Source: an uncultured Bacteroidales bacterium (lineage in GTDB: Bacteria > Bacteroidota > Bacteroidia > Bacteroidales > Bacteroidaceae). Taken from it: a stretch of 64,000 nucleotides of DNA. Below the pieces are notes generated by a model. The model had not been told where the DNA came from, searched no databases, and saw only the letters and a list, made by a program, of their open reading frames with translations. Both the position numbers and the translations under genes were made by a program. The first letter of the stretch is position 1, and each line of letters opens with the position of its first letter. Of the stretch, positions 60,491 through 64,000 are shown one piece after another. The stretch is taken from positions 1-64,000 of the forward strand of contig CACYBB010000011.1 in NCBI GenBank assembly GCA_902772585.1. The letters run 5' to 3'.

Positions 60491-61153
60491 CTATTTTTTA
60501 ATCTCTTTTAAGATTTTCTGTGCCTTTGCTGCAATAGGCATGTCTGGATTATCAGCTTCTAGTTTCTCTAATACAGGGATAGCCTTATCAATCTGGTCGT
60601 TTTTGATATATGCGAGTGCGAGATTCCATGCTATATCGTTGCAATAGGCATTGTAGGTGAAATCCGTTTCAAGTGCGGCATAAATTGGTTCTAGCTCTTC
60701 GATATATTTGGAAACATAGCGCTGCTCCTTAATATTATTAAATAAGGTAAATAGGTGGATAACGGTAGTAGAATCAATGTCTCCACGAGAAATGTCACTC
60801 ATGCTGTACTCTGAGTAATAAGGTGACACGATGCCGGAAAGCTCGCTGGCTCGTTTATCCTTGGTATAGCCAAAGAAAATAGCAACAACTGCAGCGATAG
60901 AGCAGGCCCATTGCAACAACGAACGCACGCGGCTGTTGTCGTATTTGGCAATAAACGACTTTTCCTGCACTGCATCCTGGTTGCGAATGCCACGGATAAG
61001 AGCAACAGTTGCTTTCACTTGAGCACGCAGTTCTGGATCAGCCTGTATCTCCTGCTTAAAAGCTGACTCTTCGTCTGGCGTCATTTCGCCACGAAGGAAT
61101 GAGTCTATACGAGCATCAATAGCTTCTTGCAATATATCGTTGTCCCTATCCAT
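60491..61153 (-). CDS. Putative anti-sigma factor with periplasmic TPR
   Basis: This is a 220-residue single-pass membrane protein. The cytoplasmic N-terminus (IDSFLRGEMTPDEESAFKQEIQADPELRAQV) has the short helical pattern common to Bacteroidota anti-sigma proteins, without a zinc motif. A membrane segment (about 80-98, LLQWACSIAAVVAIFFGY) leads to a periplasmic TPR-like region (KNDQIDKAIPVLEKLEADNP). The gene overlaps the sigma-factor gene by 8 bases, the standard arrangement. It should hold the sigma factor at the membrane until a signal or protease releases it. Confidence 0.8.
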   Translation of the reverse strand: MDRDNDILQEAIDARIDSFLRGEMTPDEESAFKQEIQADPELRAQVKATVALIRGIRNQDAVQEKSFIAKYDNSRVRSLLQWACSIAAVVAIFFGYTKDKRASELSGIVSPYYSEYSMSDISRGDIDSTTVIHLFTLFNNIKEQRYVSKYIEELEPIYAALETDFTYNAYCNDIAWNLALAYIKNDQIDKAIPVLEKLEADNPDMPIAAKAQKILKEIKK

Positions 61154-61730
61154 AGATTTTATTCTTTAATTCGTTATACTTCTCGCGGAACTTCTTTACA
61201 CACTTATATTTCTGGGCCTTTACCGAGTTTGCGTCTGAGAAATTGAAGATGTCTGCAATGGTGGATGTACTATAGTCGTTCCAATAATAGCCATGTAAGA
61301 TGTTTTTGCAGGTATCTGTCATAGATGCGATGATACTGTTGACAAGTTTCTCCAAACGAACCTGTTTATCTTCTTCCTCAGTATCAACACAAACGCCCCA
61401 TAGCTCGTCAATCTTGTCATTGCGTATCGAATTAGGATTGGTAAGCTGATTCTCGTTGAACAAAGAAATTGATTTCGTGTGTTTACCAAGGAATTTCAAT
61501 GTGTGATTGATGCAGACTCGCATGAAGTAGGTGCCCAGCGAACTGGTAAGTTCAGTAAGTTTCCCGTTACGAACATTCATAAATAGCGCCATAGAGGCAT
61601 CTTGAAAGATGTCATTAAGGTCATCGTCTGAAAGTGTATATTTCTTTCTCAGATAGGAAAGCACCTTTCCACGTTCACCAGAGATGAAGCTATTCAGGTC
61701 GTTATTCGTTAGTGAAACTTCCTTTGCCAT
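61146..61730 (-). CDS. ECF-type sigma-70 family factor
   Basis: This 194-residue RNA polymerase sigma factor shows region 2 in LSYLRKKYTLSDDDLNDIFQDASMALFMNV with SLGTYFMRVCINHTLKFLGK, and region 4 in MTDTCKNILHGYYWNDYSTSTIADIFNFSDANSVKAQKYKCVKKFRE, which binds the -35-like element. It sits between the caspase-like gene (1 base upstream) and the anti-sigma gene (8-base overlap). Target promoters are unknown but should include this operon. Confidence 0.92.
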   Translation of the reverse strand: MAKEVSLTNNDLNSFISGERGKVLSYLRKKYTLSDDDLNDIFQDASMALFMNVRNGKLTELTSSLGTYFMRVCINHTLKFLGKHTKSISLFNENQLTNPNSIRNDKIDELWGVCVDTEEEDKQVRLEKLVNSIIASMTDTCKNILHGYYWNDYSTSTIADIFNFSDANSVKAQKYKCVKKFREKYNELKNKIYG

Positions 61731-61731
61731 A

Positions 61732-62601
61732 TCAATAACTTGATTCTGTTACTAGATTCTGGTTGTTGGGCCAGTGGCCTCCATTTATAATAGAGGACTT
61801 AAGGCTTTTCAAAAACTCATCTGCATTGACAGAAAGCTTATTCGCGGTTAATGACTGGGCTATATTGTATGACAATGGCCCATATCTTTTGTCCCCCACT
61901 TTGATCTCTGTGTTAACCTGGTCAGGACGGCAGGCCTCAATAAACAGCACATTAGATAGTTGGGGATTAGCCTCTATCTTGTAATGAGACTTCTTTTTTG
62001 TGGATGGTTTGAATACCTTATTATTATACGTAAAGCCAACTTTAGTCCCTCTAATGGTCTCGTCATTTGCTCTGGATGAAGTACCAGCATGACAGGCATC
62101 AATGACAACGTATAGGAACCCTTTTATGCCAATCTTTTCCCTTAATCGTTTTACATAGACGTTGAGATGATCGTCCAACAAGTGCTTCTTGCCCTCATAG
62201 TTCCCTTTTTTGTACATCTTATAAGCATCAATAGGAACTATGGCTTCGTCCCATCCATCTTCTTCATCACCATTTAGGTCTTCAACAGGTTGGCCATGTG
62301 TAGAGAAGTGCAAATAAACGATGTCACCTTTCTTTGTGGTCTTGATGAAGGTGGATAATTGACGAGTGATGTTATCATAGGTTGCCTGCTCGTTTAACAA
62401 CGCTGTAGTTTGGAATCCTTGCTTCTTAAGTATAGGGCAGAGCAGATTTACATCCTCAACACCATTGATATTGTTCCACTGATAGCCAGTCAAAGCAGTG
62501 TCATAGTGGGATATACCCACTAAGAATGCTCGCTTTCGTTGGGCATCGACATCTGCAATCCCCATGCAGAATAGGCATAATATCAATAGTTTCAGCTTCA
62601 T
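61732..62601 (-). CDS. Caspase-family protease
   Basis: This 289-residue exported metacaspase-like peptidase (family C14) has the signal MKLKLLILCLFCMGIADVDA. The catalytic dyad is H102 in YLHFSTHGQP and C170 in VVIDACHAGTSS, in the right order and spacing; RAFLVGISHYD opens the domain and FIEACRPDQ is also typical. It is the first gene of an operon with a sigma and an anti-sigma factor. In Bacteroidota such proteins could act as secreted sensors that cut a partner and free the sigma factor. Substrate unknown. Confidence 0.92.
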   Translation of the reverse strand: MKLKLLILCLFCMGIADVDAQRKRAFLVGISHYDTALTGYQWNNINGVEDVNLLCPILKKQGFQTTALLNEQATYDNITRQLSTFIKTTKKGDIVYLHFSTHGQPVEDLNGDEEDGWDEAIVPIDAYKMYKKGNYEGKKHLLDDHLNVYVKRLREKIGIKGFLYVVIDACHAGTSSRANDETIRGTKVGFTYNNKVFKPSTKKKSHYKIEANPQLSNVLFIEACRPDQVNTEIKVGDKRYGPLSYNIAQSLTANKLSVNADEFLKSLKSSIINGGHWPNNQNLVTESSY

Positions 62602-62617
62602 CTAAAAATATTTTTGG

Positions 62618-62625
62618 CAAAAATA
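62618..62625 (-). promoter_or_regulatory. Promoter -7 element of the caspase-sigma operon
   Basis: TATTTTTG on the minus strand, 17 bases upstream of the caspase start. Confidence 0.6.
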
Positions 62626-62719
62626 CAACTTTTTTTTGAAAATGCGGTTACCTTTTTCATTTTTCTAGTATCAAGAGGCAAAGAAACAACAATTAGTAAC
62701 AATTTAAAATCAAAAAACA

Positions 62720-63256
62720 ATGAGAAAGTTATTCTTACACATCAAGAGAGTCTTCAGAAAGTTCTGGTATGTAATCTGCTTAATTTCTGCAATTTCACTC
62801 GTACACGGACTTATTGCACTGGTAGTGATGACTATCATCTCCTTGTTATTCTTTGACAACATCGTAGACGTAGATGCAATCTTGGAGAACTTCACGGATG
62901 AGCAGTTGGAAATCATCTTGTCTGAAGAAATGGATGAGAACGTTACTGATGACGATTATTTGACTCTGTTAGCAAGATACCAGTCATTTTTCTGCCCCAA
63001 GAAAATAGACAGAATCACTATTTGGACTAGTTCTGTGGTAACAAACGACGCTTATATATTCAGTTATGAGCTCAAAGGAAAAGAGACTATAACCAAAGAG
63101 GAACAGAAAAAGAGAATATTTGCTCAGATTAACACCAATGGAGTACATGTAAAGAGACTGGTAAATTCGAACAGGCAGCTCGTGTTCAGATACACATATC
63201 GCCAGACTGGTGAGACTATTGAGATTGTGTTCACCACTGACGAGTTGAGAGGATAA
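62720..63256 (+). CDS. Single-pass membrane protein of unknown function
   Basis: This is a 178-residue protein with a basic start (MRKLFLHIKRVFRKFWYV) and one or two membrane segments (VICLISAISLVHGLIALVVMTIISLLFF), then a soluble alpha/beta domain. I recognise no family. It is followed 32 bases later by a coiled-coil protein and then a DUF4407-like gene, all on the plus strand and probably one operon divergent from the caspase operon. Confidence 0.75.
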   Translation: MRKLFLHIKRVFRKFWYVICLISAISLVHGLIALVVMTIISLLFFDNIVDVDAILENFTDEQLEIILSEEMDENVTDDDYLTLLARYQSFFCPKKIDRITIWTSSVVTNDAYIFSYELKGKETITKEEQKKRIFAQINTNGVHVKRLVNSNRQLVFRYTYRQTGETIEIVFTTDELRG

Positions 63257-63288
63257 AACGAAGTAATAACAATTAAAAACATACAGCT

Positions 63289-63855
63289 ATGAAGATCTTA
63301 AATTTATTCAGTTCAAAGAAAGTCGCGAACAGTGACATAGTCCCTGTTAATGTTGACACTACAGACAATGATCAGGAATCCGCAATGACAGCAGACCATC
63401 CTGAGGAAGAGAAAAAGAATAACATCGTAACCATCAAATGGGGAACAGGAATGCCTATAGACGTCATCTATAACTATATCCACAAGAACTTTGAGGATGA
63501 TGGATACCAGGATGCCTTGGTTAATCAGGACATTGCCTATCGTGACACTCGGATTTCGATTATCCGTAATGATCTGGAGATGTTGTTCAACAGAATTACA
63601 CTCTGCTACAAGAAGAACCTCAGAGAGGCTCAGGTCAGAATTGACAATAGTAGGAAAGCTTTCGCTCTGAGTGCAGCTGCAAACCTTGAAGCACAGCTTG
63701 CAACCTATGAGGAGCATCTGGCTGAAATAGAAAAGATGAAGCAACTGTTTGACGACAATGATGCGAAGATGCTGACCATGATTGAGTCATACAAGAGGGG
63801 ATTCCTGAAAGGTATCAATGCTGCGACAATGGATTTTATTAACAATAACCACTAA
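63289..63855 (+). CDS. Coiled-coil protein of unknown function
   Basis: This is a 188-residue soluble protein. The N-terminus is low-complexity acidic (TTDNDQESAMTADHPEEEKKN). A short conserved-looking core (TIKWGTGMPIDVIYNYIHKNFEDDGYQDAL) precedes a long helical stretch (about 95-170, LREAQVRIDNSRKAFALSAAANLEAQLATYEEHLAEIEKMKQ) that is likely a coiled coil. It has no signal peptide. It probably works with the flanking membrane proteins. Confidence 0.72.
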   Translation: MKILNLFSSKKVANSDIVPVNVDTTDNDQESAMTADHPEEEKKNNIVTIKWGTGMPIDVIYNYIHKNFEDDGYQDALVNQDIAYRDTRISIIRNDLEMLFNRITLCYKKNLREAQVRIDNSRKAFALSAAANLEAQLATYEEHLAEIEKMKQLFDDNDAKMLTMIESYKRGFLKGINAATMDFINNNH

Positions 63856-63867
63856 AAGAATACGATT

Positions 63868-64000
63868 ATGAAAACTATAAAGAACATCGGTTGTTTCCTG
63901 ATTGGGTGGAACAACAACATATTGAAGGAGTGTGGTGAAGCAAGCCAGCGACAGTTTAGAAAGCTATTGTCAGCCATTTGCATTATGATGCTAATGTGGG
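63868..64000 (+). CDS. N-terminal part of a DUF4407-like membrane protein
   Basis: The gene begins MKTIKNIGCFLIGWNNNILKECGEAS and runs out of the window in its first hydrophobic segment (LLSAICIMMLMW). The pattern of a short aromatic/Gly start, an N-I-L-K-x-C motif and then membrane segments fits the N-terminus of DUF4407 proteins, but only 44 codons are visible, so the assignment is tentative. Confidence 0.55.
   Translation, partial: MKTIKNIGCFLIGWNNNILKECGEASQRQFRKLLSAICIMMLMW

Overview
The window is chromosomal DNA from a member of the Bacteroidota, most likely a Prevotellaceae (Prevotella/Segatella-like). The evidence is the recurrent TAnnTTTG promoter element (for example TACCTTTG at 560-567, 13761-13768 and 45995-46002), GLPGLI, DUF3244, DUF4369 and DUF3408 family proteins, a Bacteroidales-type mobilization block, and an esterase with a Prevotella-like secretion tail. 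No genus can be fixed from the sequence alone.

Layout. 1-13.4 kb is ordinary core genome: tRNA-Arg(CCG), asnA, dnaX, a DivIC/FtsB-like gene, a tight operon of lipoprotein, pyrC, a stand-alone MetH-reactivation domain, a metallophosphoesterase and plsC, then a secreted esterase, ettA and a polyprenol-phosphate glycosyltransferase. 13.55-39.02 kb looks like one integrated mobilizable element of about 25.5 kb. It is bounded by a 15-bp direct repeat (18/20 over 20 bp), with a tyrosine recombinase just inside the right copy. It carries (i) a ribosomal peptide locus: TPR regulator, DUF3244 protein, VKOR-thioredoxin protein, C39-peptidase ABC exporter, HlyD adaptor, and two cargo cassettes, each made of a shared upstream element, a double-glycine precursor, a stem-loop, a partner gene and an outer-membrane barrel; (ii) a relaxase, MobC and DUF3408 module with a likely oriT hairpin; and (iii) an AbiE toxin-antitoxin pair in tight array with a primase-helicase-PLD protein.

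39.2-46 kb returns to core genes: mfd, a GH97 glycosidase, hsp20 and an SDR oxidoreductase. 46-54.6 kb is a compact five-gene operon with a polysaccharide pyruvyl transferase, two paralogous adenylation-carrier-thioesterase proteins, a GT2 glycosyltransferase and a MATE transporter fused to an RsbW-like ATPase domain. 54.6-55.8 kb is repeat-rich noncoding DNA that includes a probable orphan structured RNA. 55.8-57.2 kb holds three small secreted-protein genes, two of them interrupted by in-frame stops. 57.4-62.6 kb is a protease signalling neighbourhood: a CHAT protease, an overlooked 47-residue zinc-ribbon gene, and an operon of caspase-like protease, ECF sigma factor and putative anti-sigma factor. 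The last 1.3 kb starts an uncharacterised operon of membrane and coiled-coil proteins.

How the parts may work together. In the peptide locus the exporter would cleave the double-glycine leaders, the VKOR-thioredoxin protein would oxidise cysteines, and the radical SAM enzyme would modify the second, five-cysteine peptide. The shared upstream element suggests both cassettes are switched on together. Carriage on a mobilizable element would allow transfer of the whole peptide locus.
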